A stretch of 64,000 bases of DNA from Rhodococcus sp. (in: high G+C Gram-positive bacteria) (GTDB taxonomy: Bacteria > Actinomycetota > Actinomycetes > Mycobacteriales > Mycobacteriaceae), in assembly GCF_023264675.1 (NCBI RefSeq), contig NZ_JAHFVG010000003.1, positions 124,001 to 188,000 on the forward strand, in the 5' to 3' direction. Below the pieces are notes generated by a model that was not told where the DNA came from, ran no database searches, and saw only the letters and a list, made by a program, of their open reading frames with translations. The position numbers were made by a program, and so were the translations under genes. Numbering within the stretch: position 1 is the stretch's first letter; the number at the start of each line of letters is the position of its first letter. Positions 33,808 to 43,500 of this stretch are shown here, one piece after another.

Positions 33808-33915
33808 GTACCGAACCAGCCGTGGTGCGCTGCCTGAATCAGCGCACTACGGCGCCGCGGTAGCGTTCGTCGTTCGGCGCAAGGTCCTCGTGTCTGCCCT
33901 CGGCAACGATGAGTC
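33648..33915. repeat. left copy of an imperfect direct repeat flanking the copper-oxidase/two-component segment
   Basis: This stretch (3' end of the glyoxalase gene plus the following 110 bp) lines up with 37458-37690 in the same orientation. It includes a 31-bp identical run (33718-33748 against 37517-37547) and 53 of 60 identical bases near the far end (33850-33909 against 37623-37682). A 10-bp deletion and other small gaps separate the rest. Copies are about 3.8 kb apart. Confidence 0.75.
33839..33908 (-). pseudogene. remnant of an ABC exporter C-terminus
   Basis: Read on the minus strand, it encodes VAEGRHEDLAPNDERYRGAVVR followed by a stop. The intact exporter gene at 37612 ends VAEGKHEDFARNDERYRDAVVR at the same point. 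No further exporter sequence lies upstream of this fragment, so it is only the last 22-25 codons. It is part of the left direct repeat. Confidence 0.7.
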
Positions 33916-34070
33916 GACCCACGAATCCAACGTGCGCGCCAGGTACCTGGGTAGGAGAAGCGAGCGCTGTGTGGCGGCCCAGAGACGGATGGCGTAGCCG
34001 TTCCAGTTGGGAAGACTGGGTCCAGGAGAGATCGGGGCCACGGTGATGTCCCGCCGTAACGAGGAGCATT

Positions 34071-35597
34071 GTGCACAAGCTATCCAGAAGACGCTTTTTG
34101 ACAGGATTGGCCGCGACGCCGATCGTGGTGCTCGCCGGATGCAGCGAAAGCGAACCGGCACGACGCTCGACACTGCGACCATTGCCGATTCCCCCCGCGG
34201 CCGAGTCCAGTGTCGATGCGCACGGGACTCGCCATTTCGAACTCGTCGCAGCGGCGGGCACAGCGGAGATGCTGGCCGGGAAGACGACCGCCACGTGGGG
34301 ATACAACGGTTCTGTTCTGGGGCCGACGTTGCGTGCTCGTCGCGGCGAAACCGTGGCTTTCACCGTCGAGAATTCTTTGCCCGAACCGACCAGTGTGCAT
34401 TGGCACGGAATGCACGTACCGGCTCGTTTCGACGGCGGACCTCATCAGACGATCGAACCTGGTGGACGATGGGAACCGACGTGGACAGTCGACCAGCCGA
34501 GTGCGATGCTGTGGTATCACCCACATCCGCATGGTTCGTCGGAGAAGCACGTGTATCGGGGGCTCGCGGGGATATTTCTCGTCGACGATGACGTTTCCGA
34601 TTCCCTTGGGCTGCCCGGAGATTACGGAGTGGACGATGTGCCGCTGATCATCCAGGATCGGAGATTCGAGTCGGACGGCGACCTGGACGAGTCGGAGTCC
34701 ACCGACATCGGTCTGTTGGGCGACGTCATCGTCACAAACGGGCTCGCCGGGGCGTTCTTCTCTGCCGTCACCGAGCGCATACGCCTCCGCATTCTCAACG
34801 GATCTTCCGGACGGTTGTACAACCTCGGGTTCGACGATCTGCGCGAATTCCAGCTGGTTGCGACCGACGGCGGCCTGTTGGCAGAACCCCTGTCACTGAA
34901 CAGGATTCAAATCAGTCCCGGTGAACGGGTCGAGGTGATCGTTTCCATCAGCGCGGGAGTCGATTCGATGCTCCGGTCCTTTCCGATCGCCGACCGTGGC
35001 GGTGTGGATCGAGAATCCGTCGACTCATTCGGCTTTGCGGATACTTTCGACATCCTCGAACTGCGCGGAGCGTCGCGACTCGAAGAGTCACCGCGAGTTC
35101 CTGCGATCCTCTCGGTGTTACCGCGACTTGAAGCCGGGAATCCCGCAGCAGAGCGAGATTTCGAGTTGCAGTGGTTCATGATCAACGGCGAGCGGATGGA
35201 CATGGCCCGTATCGACTTTGCTTCCGTCGTGGATACGATCGAGGTGTGGAACGTGACGAATGTCGACAACTGGCCACACAATTTCCATGTACACGACGCA
35301 CAATTTCAGATCATCGATATCGACGGATCGCCCCCTCCGCCCGAGCTCGCGGGATGGAAGGACACCGTGTACACGCCGCCAGGGCGGCGGATACGGCTGG
35401 CGCTGAGGTTGAGCAAGTACGCCGACTCGACGCAACCGTACATGTATCACTGTCATCTGCTCATGCACGAAGATCAGGGGATGATGGGGCAGTTCGTCGT
35501 GGTCGAGCCGGGCCGGCCGCCGGCGCAGATGTCAATCCCCTCCATGGCGGCACCGGGTATGGAAACGACACCCGATCACGTTGGCATGCACGGCTAG
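34071..35597 (+). CDS. multicopper oxidase, Tat-exported lipoprotein (CueO/CotA-like)
   Basis: 508 aa. A twin-arginine signal (SRRRFLTGLAATP) ends in a lipobox (VLAGC, Cys24), so it should be folded in the cytoplasm and anchored outside the membrane. All four copper motifs are present: HWHG (about 112), WYHPHPHG (about 154), HNFHVHD (about 403) and HCHLLMHEDQGMM (about 462-475) with the type-1 Met. Three cupredoxin domains. It could oxidise Cu(I) or phenols. GTG start with GAGGAG upstream. It converges with a two-component system; the stops share CTAG. Copper control by that system is plausible but not shown. Confidence 0.92.
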   Translation: MHKLSRRRFLTGLAATPIVVLAGCSESEPARRSTLRPLPIPPAAESSVDAHGTRHFELVAAAGTAEMLAGKTTATWGYNGSVLGPTLRARRGETVAFTVENSLPEPTSVHWHGMHVPARFDGGPHQTIEPGGRWEPTWTVDQPSAMLWYHPHPHGSSEKHVYRGLAGIFLVDDDVSDSLGLPGDYGVDDVPLIIQDRRFESDGDLDESESTDIGLLGDVIVTNGLAGAFFSAVTERIRLRILNGSSGRLYNLGFDDLREFQLVATDGGLLAEPLSLNRIQISPGERVEVIVSISAGVDSMLRSFPIADRGGVDRESVDSFGFADTFDILELRGASRLEESPRVPAILSVLPRLEAGNPAAERDFELQWFMINGERMDMARIDFASVVDTIEVWNVTNVDNWPHNFHVHDAQFQIIDIDGSPPPPELAGWKDTVYTPPGRRIRLALRLSKYADSTQPYMYHCHLLMHEDQGMMGQFVVVEPGRPPAQMSIPSMAAPGMETTPDHVGMHG

Positions 35598-36232
35598 TCG
35601 GTGCTCTTGGCGAATATGGCAAGACGCACTCGGTTGTCGCATTCCGTTTTCTCCATCAGATTCGAGATATGCGATTTCACCGTGGTCACACCGATATGCA
35701 GTCGATCGCCGATCTCTTGATTGCTCAGACCGTCGCCGACAAGCTCCAGCACGTCGCGTTCGCGAGCGGTCAGAGGGACCGAGGGGACCGCCGTGTTGGG
35801 AACGCTCGGCGCGGCGGCGAGGGCGCGGTCGACGATTCGACGCATGAGCTGCGGTGAGAACAGGAAGTCGCCGTCGGCTGTGCGCCGAATAGCACTCAGC
35901 AAGTCGACCGGCGCAGTGTCCTTCACCAGGAATCCGGCGGCACCGGCGGCCAGCGCAGGGTACAGGTGTTCGTCGTCGTCGAAAGTCGTCAGCACGAGTA
36001 CTTTCGACCCGGGGTGAGATGCGACGATCTGTCGCGTTGCTTCGATACCGCCGAGACCGGGCATTCCGAGATCCATCAGAATCACGTCGGGTGACAGTTC
36101 GGCGGCCAGCCGAATCGCCTCCACGCCGTTGGATCCTTCGCCTACAACGGTCAGATCCGGCGTCGACTCGCACAACATGCGCAAGCCGGCGCGGACCAGA
36201 CGCTGATCGTCGACGATCGTCAGCCGAATCAC
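35594..36232 (-). CDS. NarL/LuxR-family response regulator
   Basis: 212 aa from a GTG at 36232 that overlaps the kinase stop (GTGA). The receiver domain has the acidic pair DD (8-9), phospho-acceptor Asp54 (ILMDLGMPG), Thr (LTTFDDDEH) and Lys (FLVKDTAP). The C-terminal LuxR HTH ([39 protein letters not shown]) is at about 148-195. It works with the kinase encoded just upstream. Targets are unknown; the adjacent oxidase or the exporter are candidates. Confidence 0.92.
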   Translation of the reverse strand: MIRLTIVDDQRLVRAGLRMLCESTPDLTVVGEGSNGVEAIRLAAELSPDVILMDLGMPGLGGIEATRQIVASHPGSKVLVLTTFDDDEHLYPALAAGAAGFLVKDTAPVDLLSAIRRTADGDFLFSPQLMRRIVDRALAAAPSVPNTAVPSVPLTARERDVLELVGDGLSNQEIGDRLHIGVTTVKSHISNLMEKTECDNRVRLAIFAKSTD

Positions 36233-37407
36233 TGGTCGAGCCCCGGCGCCGCAGCATGGACCTCGGCTCGGACCGGGATCCACGCGTCGAGTTGCCATCC
36301 GTCGATGGTTGCCGCTGCCGCCAGGTGCCCACCGACAAGGGCAATGCGTTCTTTCATCCCTACGATTCCGTATCCCTCACTCTTCGGCGCTGTGTACCGG
36401 ACTCCGGTATTGGTGATTCGGACGGTGAACCCTGCGCCGCTGCGGATGATCGACACAGCCGCGGCCGACCCGCTCGACGCATGCTTCATCACATTGGTCA
36501 ACGACTCCTGCACAACCCTCAGCAGGGAGAGTCTGCTGATCGCGTCGAGTTCGCTGATACCGGCATCGACTTGTGCTGTCACTACATATCCGCCGCGTCG
36601 GGTGCGTTCTATCGCCGCAAAGATCTCGGCTCCCACGGCTCCGGGGTCCACCAGCGGCACCTCGTTCAGAGACGGGTCGCGAAGCGCGGCGAGGAGTCGG
36701 CGGATGTCGGCCAGTGCGTCGGATGCTGTGAGGTGCACGTCGTCGAGAACTGCGTCCATCCTCGGATCAGCACCTCCCAAAACATGCCGTGCCACGCCTA
36801 TCCGCAGCACGATCGAAGCCATGTGGTGCGCCACAAGATCATGTAATTCTCTTGCGACAGCGGTTCGTTCAGCTGAACGTGCACTGACTTCAGCGTTCGC
36901 CGTCCTGATTTCAGCATCTGCGGCTCGTTCCTGGAAGGTCGCTGCCAACTCGCGCTGAGACCGAATGTACAGGCCCAGTATCAGCGGAAACCCCACGAAC
37001 AGCGCAGCGGACACGACCGTTGCCCAGCGCCAGAAGCTGTCGGGACGGTCGAGCCACGCCCCGAGGAGGAACGCACCCGCCCAGACCACGGACGCAAAAA
37101 CCCTGGACACGCGGGACGAGCGCATCGCAACCTCGCCCAGCGATACGGCGCCCAGATAGGGGACCAAGCCCGAGACTCCCCAGGATTGCGCGGCGAACAT
37201 CGGAACCGACAACGCCGACAACGTGATGGACGCAGCGAACGGCGCCCGATCCCCGACACAGAAAATTGCTGCCGACGCGCACGCGAGAAGCCAATAACTC
37301 AACGGCACCTGAAACTCGCCTGGAAAGTCGCTGGTGATCAACAGAATCGGCACCAGCACCGCAGGAGCAAAGCGGATTATCCTGCGTAGACGCATATCGA
37401 TGATCAC
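36229..37407 (-). CDS. sensor histidine kinase, HisKA_3 (NarL-partner) type
   Basis: 392 aa. The N-terminal half has about five hydrophobic segments (membrane sensor). After a coiled coil (residues about 155-185, ERAADAEIRTANAEVSARSAE) comes the dimerisation/phosphorylation helix with the acceptor His in RELHDLVAHHMASIVL (near 190). The HATPase domain follows with N-box VVQESLTNVMKHA and the G-box region SEGYGIVGMKERIALVGG. GTG start at 37407, or ATG four codons later. The ligand is not predictable. The promoter lies in the right direct-repeat region. Confidence 0.9.
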   Translation of the reverse strand: MIIDMRLRRIIRFAPAVLVPILLITSDFPGEFQVPLSYWLLACASAAIFCVGDRAPFAASITLSALSVPMFAAQSWGVSGLVPYLGAVSLGEVAMRSSRVSRVFASVVWAGAFLLGAWLDRPDSFWRWATVVSAALFVGFPLILGLYIRSQRELAATFQERAADAEIRTANAEVSARSAERTAVARELHDLVAHHMASIVLRIGVARHVLGGADPRMDAVLDDVHLTASDALADIRRLLAALRDPSLNEVPLVDPGAVGAEIFAAIERTRRGGYVVTAQVDAGISELDAISRLSLLRVVQESLTNVMKHASSGSAAAVSIIRSGAGFTVRITNTGVRYTAPKSEGYGIVGMKERIALVGGHLAAAATIDGWQLDAWIPVRAEVHAAAPGLDQ

Positions 37408-37457
37408 ACCACTTTTACACTTGGTGGCGCAACGCGCTCACCCCTACTCGCTCAACC

Positions 37458-37690
37458 GTTCATGGCACTCCGACACCGGGTGTCGAGATCCGGTCGAACG
37501 GCCCTACTACGGCGATGTCGGCATCCGAGACCCCTTCGGCAACCACAACCGCAGCCACCCCCGACGATGCACCCACTCCCGGACCGAATCGGCAGTGCGG
37601 CGCTGCCTCGATCACCGCACCACGGCGTCGCGGTACCGTTCGTCGTTCCGCGCGAAGTCCTCGTGTTTGCCCTCGGCGACGACAGTGCCC
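37458..37690. repeat. right copy of the imperfect direct repeat
   Basis: Homologous to 33648-33915. Here the ABC exporter part is the functional 3' end of its gene, while the glyoxalase part is degraded. The AT/GC character does not differ sharply from the surroundings, so the duplication seems old. Confidence 0.75.
37464..37560 (+). pseudogene. remnant of a glyoxalase C-terminus
   Basis: GDVGIRDPFGNHNR matches VDVGIRDPFGNHIR near the end of the intact glyoxalase at 33358. The sequence upstream (GGCACTCCGACACCGGGTGT) matches the codons of RDAGVE before it, with a 10-bp deletion that breaks the frame. No start codon or N-terminal two-thirds are present. Confidence 0.65.
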
Positions 37691-39345
37691 CCGTCGAGTA
37701 CGACGACCCGGTCGACGACGCTGAGCAACGACGGACTACTCGTGACGATGATGGTGGTGTGGCGGTGTTCGCCCTCGGTATCGGTCCTGCCGTGACGAAG
37801 CACTGCAATGCCCTCGGCGATCGCGTGCTCGGTGACGGCGTCGACTGCGGTGGTCGGATCGTGCAACACCAGAACCGGAGGCTCGGCAGCGAGAGCGCGC
37901 GCCAGGGCGAGTCTCTGACGCTGACCGCCGGACAGACTCGCTCCTCTGTCGGTGACGGTATGTTCCAAGCCCGCAGGGTTGGCTGCAACGACGTCGTCGG
38001 ACGCCGAATGCTTCAAAGCGTGCTCGAGAACGGCTTCACGCCCCTCGGCCACACCGACGCCGACGTTGGTGCCGACGGTGCCGGCGAACAAATCGTGTCG
38101 GTGTGGCTCGACGAGAACAGCAGCGCGAGCACTTGCCAGATCGATGTCCTCGACGGGTACTCCGTCGAGCAACAGTTGGCCCCGGTACTCGGTCGGAGAG
38201 ATCTGGCCGGACACGATGTCGACGAGCGCGTCGCTGTCCTGAGGCGAATAGGACACGACGCCGACCAGCTCACCGGGCGCTATCTCGAGGTCGAAATTCT
38301 TCAGACTGCGGTGCTCGATTCCGCGGAGGGAAACGGACGGGAGAGCGGAGACCTGTTCGGTACCGGACTCGACGAGCACGTCGGCTCCGAGCACCAGTGC
38401 GAGCCGATCGGCGGATCCGCGCGCCATGGCAAGCGTTTTCGGCGCAAGGGCGAGAGATCCGAGCGGCTCGATGATGAATTGAGACAGTCCGACAACTGCG
38501 ATGAGCTCACCGATGGTGATGTCGCCGCGCAGTGCGAGCCATCCCGCACCGCCGGCGACAGCGACAGCGAGGAGTGCACTGATCATCGTCGAACCGGTCT
38601 GGTAGATCCCCATGACCTTCGCAACACGAAGAGTGTCCGACAACGCTTTTCGGCTCACTACGCGATATCGGTCGGAGGCGGCGTGCTCGGCGCCGACGCC
38701 TCGCAGCGGCCGGATTCCGCTGACCAGGTCCGTCGCCATGCCCGACGCCTTGGCGGTGGAGGCCTGTGCCGCTTCCACCTTCCGCGCGATCAGCGGCCCC
38801 GTCGTCTGCAGGACGACGAGGATGATCGGGGTGCCGACCAGAACTGCCAGCCCGAGCGGAATATCGATCACGAGCAAGGAAATCGCCGCGGTGGTGGTGG
38901 CTACGAGGGCGCCGACCACCCACGGCACGATTTCGAGCGAAACGGCTGCCTGATCGGCGTCGGAGGTGGACACGGTGAGAACTTCACCGGATCGCAGATC
39001 GGTTCGAATGCCGCCTGGATGGAGGACTTTCGCGACGGTCTCGACGCGGAGAAGATGCGCCTCCTGCAGCACCGAGGCTTCGATCAGCCGGGCGCCGTGG
39101 CGCCATCCGACAGTGATGACGACGAACACCGCCGCGAGGCCGAGCAGTGTCACCAGAAGCGAGTTGACGCTGCCGGTCGAGACTGCCCGGTCCACGACGA
39201 CCCCGATCATCACCGGCACCATCGCCTCGGCAATCTGATAGCAGCCGTTGAGGGCGGTACCGGCGGCCAGCGTTCGGGAGTTCCGCCTCAGAGCGCGCCT
39301 GACGATGACGCTGCCTGTGCGTTTCGGACGAGACTTCCCGAACAC
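37612..39345 (-). CDS. ABC exporter half with degenerate nucleotide-binding site (siderophore exporter subunit)
   Basis: 577 aa, TMD (about 20-310, six helices) fused to an NBD. GTG start 28 bp after the binding-protein gene. The NBD keeps a canonical signature (ASLSGGQRQRLALARAL) and D-loop, but the Walker A is lost (VSYSPQDSDA in place of GxxGxGKS/T), the catalytic Glu after Walker B is Pro (VLHDPTT), and the switch His is Ser (VTSSPSLL). It cannot form a normal ATP site by itself. The other exporter half (59165-60964) has the opposite pattern, so the two should form a heterodimer. No siderophore-interaction domain is present, unlike IrtA. Likely role: export of the locus' siderophore. Confidence 0.88.
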   Translation of the reverse strand: MFGKSRPKRTGSVIVRRALRRNSRTLAAGTALNGCYQIAEAMVPVMIGVVVDRAVSTGSVNSLLVTLLGLAAVFVVITVGWRHGARLIEASVLQEAHLLRVETVAKVLHPGGIRTDLRSGEVLTVSTSDADQAAVSLEIVPWVVGALVATTTAAISLLVIDIPLGLAVLVGTPIILVVLQTTGPLIARKVEAAQASTAKASGMATDLVSGIRPLRGVGAEHAASDRYRVVSRKALSDTLRVAKVMGIYQTGSTMISALLAVAVAGGAGWLALRGDITIGELIAVVGLSQFIIEPLGSLALAPKTLAMARGSADRLALVLGADVLVESGTEQVSALPSVSLRGIEHRSLKNFDLEIAPGELVGVVSYSPQDSDALVDIVSGQISPTEYRGQLLLDGVPVEDIDLASARAAVLVEPHRHDLFAGTVGTNVGVGVAEGREAVLEHALKHSASDDVVAANPAGLEHTVTDRGASLSGGQRQRLALARALAAEPPVLVLHDPTTAVDAVTEHAIAEGIAVLRHGRTDTEGEHRHTTIIVTSSPSLLSVVDRVVVLDGGTVVAEGKHEDFARNDERYRDAVVR

Positions 39346-39373
39346 TGTTCTCCTTTGAATCGGGGTAATGAAT

Positions 39374-40396
39374 CTACTTGGTCAGTTGCTCGAGTAACGC
39401 GTCGGTAGCGTACGGCAGCGACAGTGCGGAGCTTGCTGTCAGTGCAGCACCGACGAACGGGGCCTGATCGTCGGCCACGAAGATGACGCGGTTGTTCTTG
39501 ACGACATCCAGTGCCTGGAAGCCTGGCTGAGCCCTCACCGCTGCTTCGACATCGGGGTTGGCGATCACCACTAGGCGGTCGACGTCGAGCAGGTCGAGTC
39601 GCTCGCTGGAGATCTCGGCGTTGAACTCGCCGTTCATCAGGGCGTCGACCTCTTCGTCCGGCTTGAAACCGAGGCTGGCGAGGATGCGGCCACGAGTGTC
39701 CTCGGACGAGAAGGCGTAGTACTCCGGCGTCGCATCTGCCGTGATGATCAGTGCGGTCTCGTCGGCGAACTCGGGGTGAGCGGTCTTGGCGTCGGTGAAT
39801 TTCTGCTCGATGTCCGCGACGATTTTCTTGCCCTCGTCTTCTTTACCGACTGCCTTGGCAGCTGTCTCGGTGGTGATCTGCCACGGGGTCGCGTAGTCGT
39901 CGTAATCGGCATTCTTGGCGACGGTGGGGGCGATCGCGGAGAGCTTGTCGTAGAACGACTGGTCGATGCTGGAGTACAGGCCGAGGATAAGGTCGGGCTT
40001 CAGTTCCGCGATCTTCTCGACGCTGATGGTGTCTTCGGGGTTGGATCCGACGACCGTGGGCTCGGTCCCGCCCCATGGTCCGGTCACCCAGGGCCAGCTG
40101 CGATTCACGTCGGGTTCGCCCGGGTACTGGTTGACCATGCCGACGGGCTTGATTCCCAGAGCGAGCAGGGCCTGCTCGTCGTTGTAACCCACCGTGACGA
40201 TGCGCTCGGGCGCCGACTCGATGGTGGTGCTGCCGTAGGCGTGATCGATGGTCACCGGGAAGGCGCCGCCTCCCGCGGACGACGCCGAGGCGGAGTCCGC
40301 GTCGTCGTCTCCCGAACTGCACGCCACGAGGGCGATACTCGTCATCGCGACGATAGCAAGCGACGCCAGGCGTCGACCTCCAACGAACGACTTCAT
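39374..40396 (-). CDS. iron-siderophore ABC transporter substrate-binding lipoprotein
   Basis: 340 aa. A signal peptide with lipobox LVAC (Cys26) is followed by a Ser/Asp/Gly-rich linker and a type III periplasmic-binding fold (FecB/FepB-like): IDHAYGSTTIESAPERIVTVGYNDEQALLALG is the hallmark start, with ELKPDLILGLY midway. It should capture the ferric siderophore at the outside of the membrane. No FecCD-type permease or ATPase gene is in the window, so the partner is elsewhere. It is 130 bp after the NRPS and has its own candidate iron box. Confidence 0.9.
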   Translation of the reverse strand: MKSFVGGRRLASLAIVAMTSIALVACSSGDDDADSASASSAGGGAFPVTIDHAYGSTTIESAPERIVTVGYNDEQALLALGIKPVGMVNQYPGEPDVNRSWPWVTGPWGGTEPTVVGSNPEDTISVEKIAELKPDLILGLYSSIDQSFYDKLSAIAPTVAKNADYDDYATPWQITTETAAKAVGKEDEGKKIVADIEQKFTDAKTAHPEFADETALIITADATPEYYAFSSEDTRGRILASLGFKPDEEVDALMNGEFNAEISSERLDLLDVDRLVVIANPDVEAAVRAQPGFQALDVVKNNRVIFVADDQAPFVGAALTASSALSLPYATDALLEQLTK

Positions 40397-40493
40397 TTCA
40401 GTCTGCTTTCTGTTCGGCCACGACCGTGTCGGTCCTGGTGAAGATTTCGGTATCGCCGATCACGCCTACGAGGATCCGACGAGCGCCGACAAT

Positions 40494-40512
40494 ACAGGCA
40501 AGGCTAACCACA
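40494..40512. promoter_or_regulatory. candidate IdeR/DmdR iron box before the binding-protein gene
   Basis: On the minus strand the 19-mer reads TGTGGTTAGCCTTGCCTGT. By hand it matches 13 of 19 positions of the usual actinobacterial iron-box consensus TTAGGTTAGSCTAACCTAA, with the GGTTAGSCT core intact. It lies about 100 bp upstream of the lipoprotein start and just after the NRPS stop. Confidence 0.45.
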
Positions 40513-40526
40513 GTCCGCATCACCTG

Positions 40527-43500
40527 TCACGGCGCCGCCACGACTGCGTCGAGTGCCGTGAGCCACCGCGCTGCCAGCTCCTCGAGGGACGCGGCCGTCA
40601 GACCGTGAGGTCGCGACGTCACCGTCAGTTCCAACACGTGGCCGGCGTCGGAGGGCACCACGCGGGCTTCGGCAGCTGCCAGAACTCCATCGAGTCGGTC
40701 GGCCTCCCAGTCCGCGAAGATTCGTCCGTAAGCGGGATCCATCTGCCACTGCCGCAGTTCCGGTGCACCGAAGGTTCCGTGGTAGTTGAAGAAGATCTCC
40801 GGCTCCGATTGCCGGGCGAGCGCTCGCCCGGCAGCGCCGGAGAGATACTTCAACACTCCGTACGTCGCGCCATCGTGAGGCGTCTTCCTGATATCGGCCA
40901 GCGCCTGGGTCAGATTGTGCCCCAACAGGACCGGATAGTCCTCGGCGAACCACCCGACCGTTCGTGACACGTCGGTGCCCGCGGCGAGATGATCGTGGCG
41001 GCCGTGCCCCTGAAGAGAGATCGCATTCGGGACGACGGCATCCGAACCCGACCAGCTCGCGCGGCACTCCCCCAGGGCGACACCGAGCGCGGCAAGCACG
41101 ATGTCGGCCGTGCTTGCCGCCGCCGTTCGGGGGGCCTCGGTGAGCAGCGATGTGGTTCGGGCCGAATCCATGTGCACCGCAGCATGTGCCCGCTCCGCGG
41201 AGTCGGAAGCAGCGCGCCCGACGCGCAGGGTCGGGCGCGCCTCGGTGACGTCGAACCAGTGCGGAAGATCCGCGAGAATCTTTCGTTGCGAGACGACGTC
41301 GTTCATGGCTCGAGAAAAATCCACATACCCGGTCGGTGGTTCCGGAAGGGTCACGGCCGCAGCAGAATCGATCCGTGCAAAGGCGTCGGCGAGATCTTCG
41401 GTGATGATCCGCCAGGACATACCGTCGACAGCCATGTGGTGAACGATCAGGAGCAATCGACCGTCCAGATCCCCGCGGTCGAACCACACTCCGCGAACGA
41501 TGTCGCCGGTGTACGGATTCAGTTCCTGATTGATCGCTTCGGCTTCCACTCGAATCGAGTTCTCGAGATCGTCCACCTCACGAGCATCGACCGTGCGCAC
41601 CGCCGCCGAGGCATCGTCGGCCACATGGATCGTCCAGTTCTCGCCCACGCGGATCAGGGAGGACCGGAGCATCTCGTGCCGCTGGACCACGGCGCGCAGC
41701 GCACGCTCTACCGTGTCCGCCGACGCCAGCGAGGGCACCACGAGCACCATCGGCGAACCGAAGGTCTCGATCCGCACTGCATTCTCGACCATCCACCGAA
41801 GAGCCGGCGTCAGCGGCACCACGCTCGGAACCTTTGCCGGCGCGTCGTAGTCGGGCGACTCGACGGTACCGACCGCCGACTGCGGTTCGACCAAGCGTGC
41901 GATCGATGCGGGAGTCCGGTGCTCGAACAACTGACGTGGCCCGACGGTCAGGCCCTTCTTACGTAACGCCGACGCGAGCCGCACGACGGAGATACTGTCG
42001 CCGCCGAGGGTGAAAAAGTCATCGTCTGGACCGATGGTCTCCACCCCGAGCACCGAGGAGAATGCCGAGCAGACTTCGATCTCGGATCGAGTAGTCGGTT
42101 CTCGCTGAACTGCATTGTCTTCCGATGCCGAACCACCGAGTTCGGGTACCGGCAGTTTCCGTCGATCCAGCTTGCCGTTTGCGGTCACCGGGAACTCGTC
42201 GAGCACGACGATCGCCGTGGGCACCATGTACTCCGGGACTTTCGAAGCCGTGGCTGCGATCAGATCCGCGGGAGTCGGCAAGTCGCTCGCCGCCGAGTCC
42301 AGTCGCACGTATCCGGCGAGATACTTCGACCCGGATGCATTGTCCAGTGCCAGAACGGCACTCTGGCGCACCGCCGGATGCGAAGCAAGCGCCACTTCGA
42401 CGTCCTCGAGCTCGAGTCGCATACCGCGAATCTTCACCTGGTTGTCCGCGCGACCCATGAAATCGAGGGTCCCGTCGGCGTTCCAGCGTGCGAGGTCCCC
42501 GGTGCGGTACAGGCGCTCGGTGGTACCGAACGGATCGGCGACGAAGCGCCCGGCGGTAAGACCAGCAGCGTGTACGTAACCGCGTCCGAGCAGGAATCCG
42601 CCTGCATACAACTCGCCCGGCACCCCGATGGGTACGGGCTGTAACCGATTGTCCAACACGTACAACCGAGTATTGGGGTTCGGTCGACCGATGGACGTGC
42701 TCAGTCGCTCCGCCGGCTCCACGCTGCTCGTCGACCATTCCTCGGTGCCCCGATAGACGACGTGCGAGACCCCGATGGTCGCTTCGGCCGGCCCGTAGCC
42801 GTGGTACATCGTCGTGCCGAGTTGGCGACGGAATCGTTCGAACAGAGTCGGCGTCAGAACCTCGCCGCCGCACCACACGTGCTCCAGACCGGCGAGGCGC
42901 TCGGTTCCCTCGGCAAGTTCGAGCAGTACACCGAGCATCGACGACACCAGGTACACGAACGTCACACGCTCGCGATCGATGAGATCGAGTAGGTACAGAG
43001 CGTCGCGCTCACCGTCGGGTTCGGCGACCACGACTGCACCACCCGAGACCAAGGGCAGCAGGATCTCGTTGACGGAGATGTCGAATGCCAACGGCGCTTT
43101 GAACAGCGACGCGTCTCCTGCGCCGAATCTCAGGATTCGATCCCGCTGCCACGTGAGGCGCGAGCAGATCGCTTCGTGGCGGATCATGGCGCCCTTGGGT
43201 TTACCCGTCGAACCGGACGTGAAGATCACGTAGGCCAGCGATGCGCCGTGTATGTCGACTTCCGGTCGCTCGATGGACTCGTCGTCGTAGGCCCAGTCGC
43301 TCAGATCGACCGAAACCTCGGCGGCGGAGGCGGCCGCGGATGTCACCGACAGCGTCACCGCCGCATCGATCAGAACGCCGTCACGACGCTCCTTCGGCCA
43401 TGCCGGATCGAGCGGCACGAATGCACCACCCGCCGTGAGGATCGCGAGCACGGCGACGACCATCTCCGCCGAACGCGGCAAGGAGACCGCCACCACATCT

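Noticed and set aside
33648..37690. Insertion sequence or composite transposon
   Set aside because: The flanking repeats are parts of gene ends, not IS ends, and no transposase or integrase frame was found between them.
37612..39345. IrtA/IrtB-type siderophore importer
   Set aside because: No N-terminal siderophore-interaction (FAD-reductase) domain in either half; position and pairing suit an exporter, although direction cannot be proven from sequence.
37462..39408. Long open frame on the plus strand (648 codons) opposite the ABC exporter gene
   Set aside because: It is the mirror of a real high-GC gene: its product is rich in Arg, Asp and Gly with no domain, while the minus strand encodes recognisable TMD and NBD motifs.
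40527..41820. Terminal thioesterase domain in the NRPS
   Set aside because: No GxSxG nucleophile motif; all visible motifs are those of epimerase domains.
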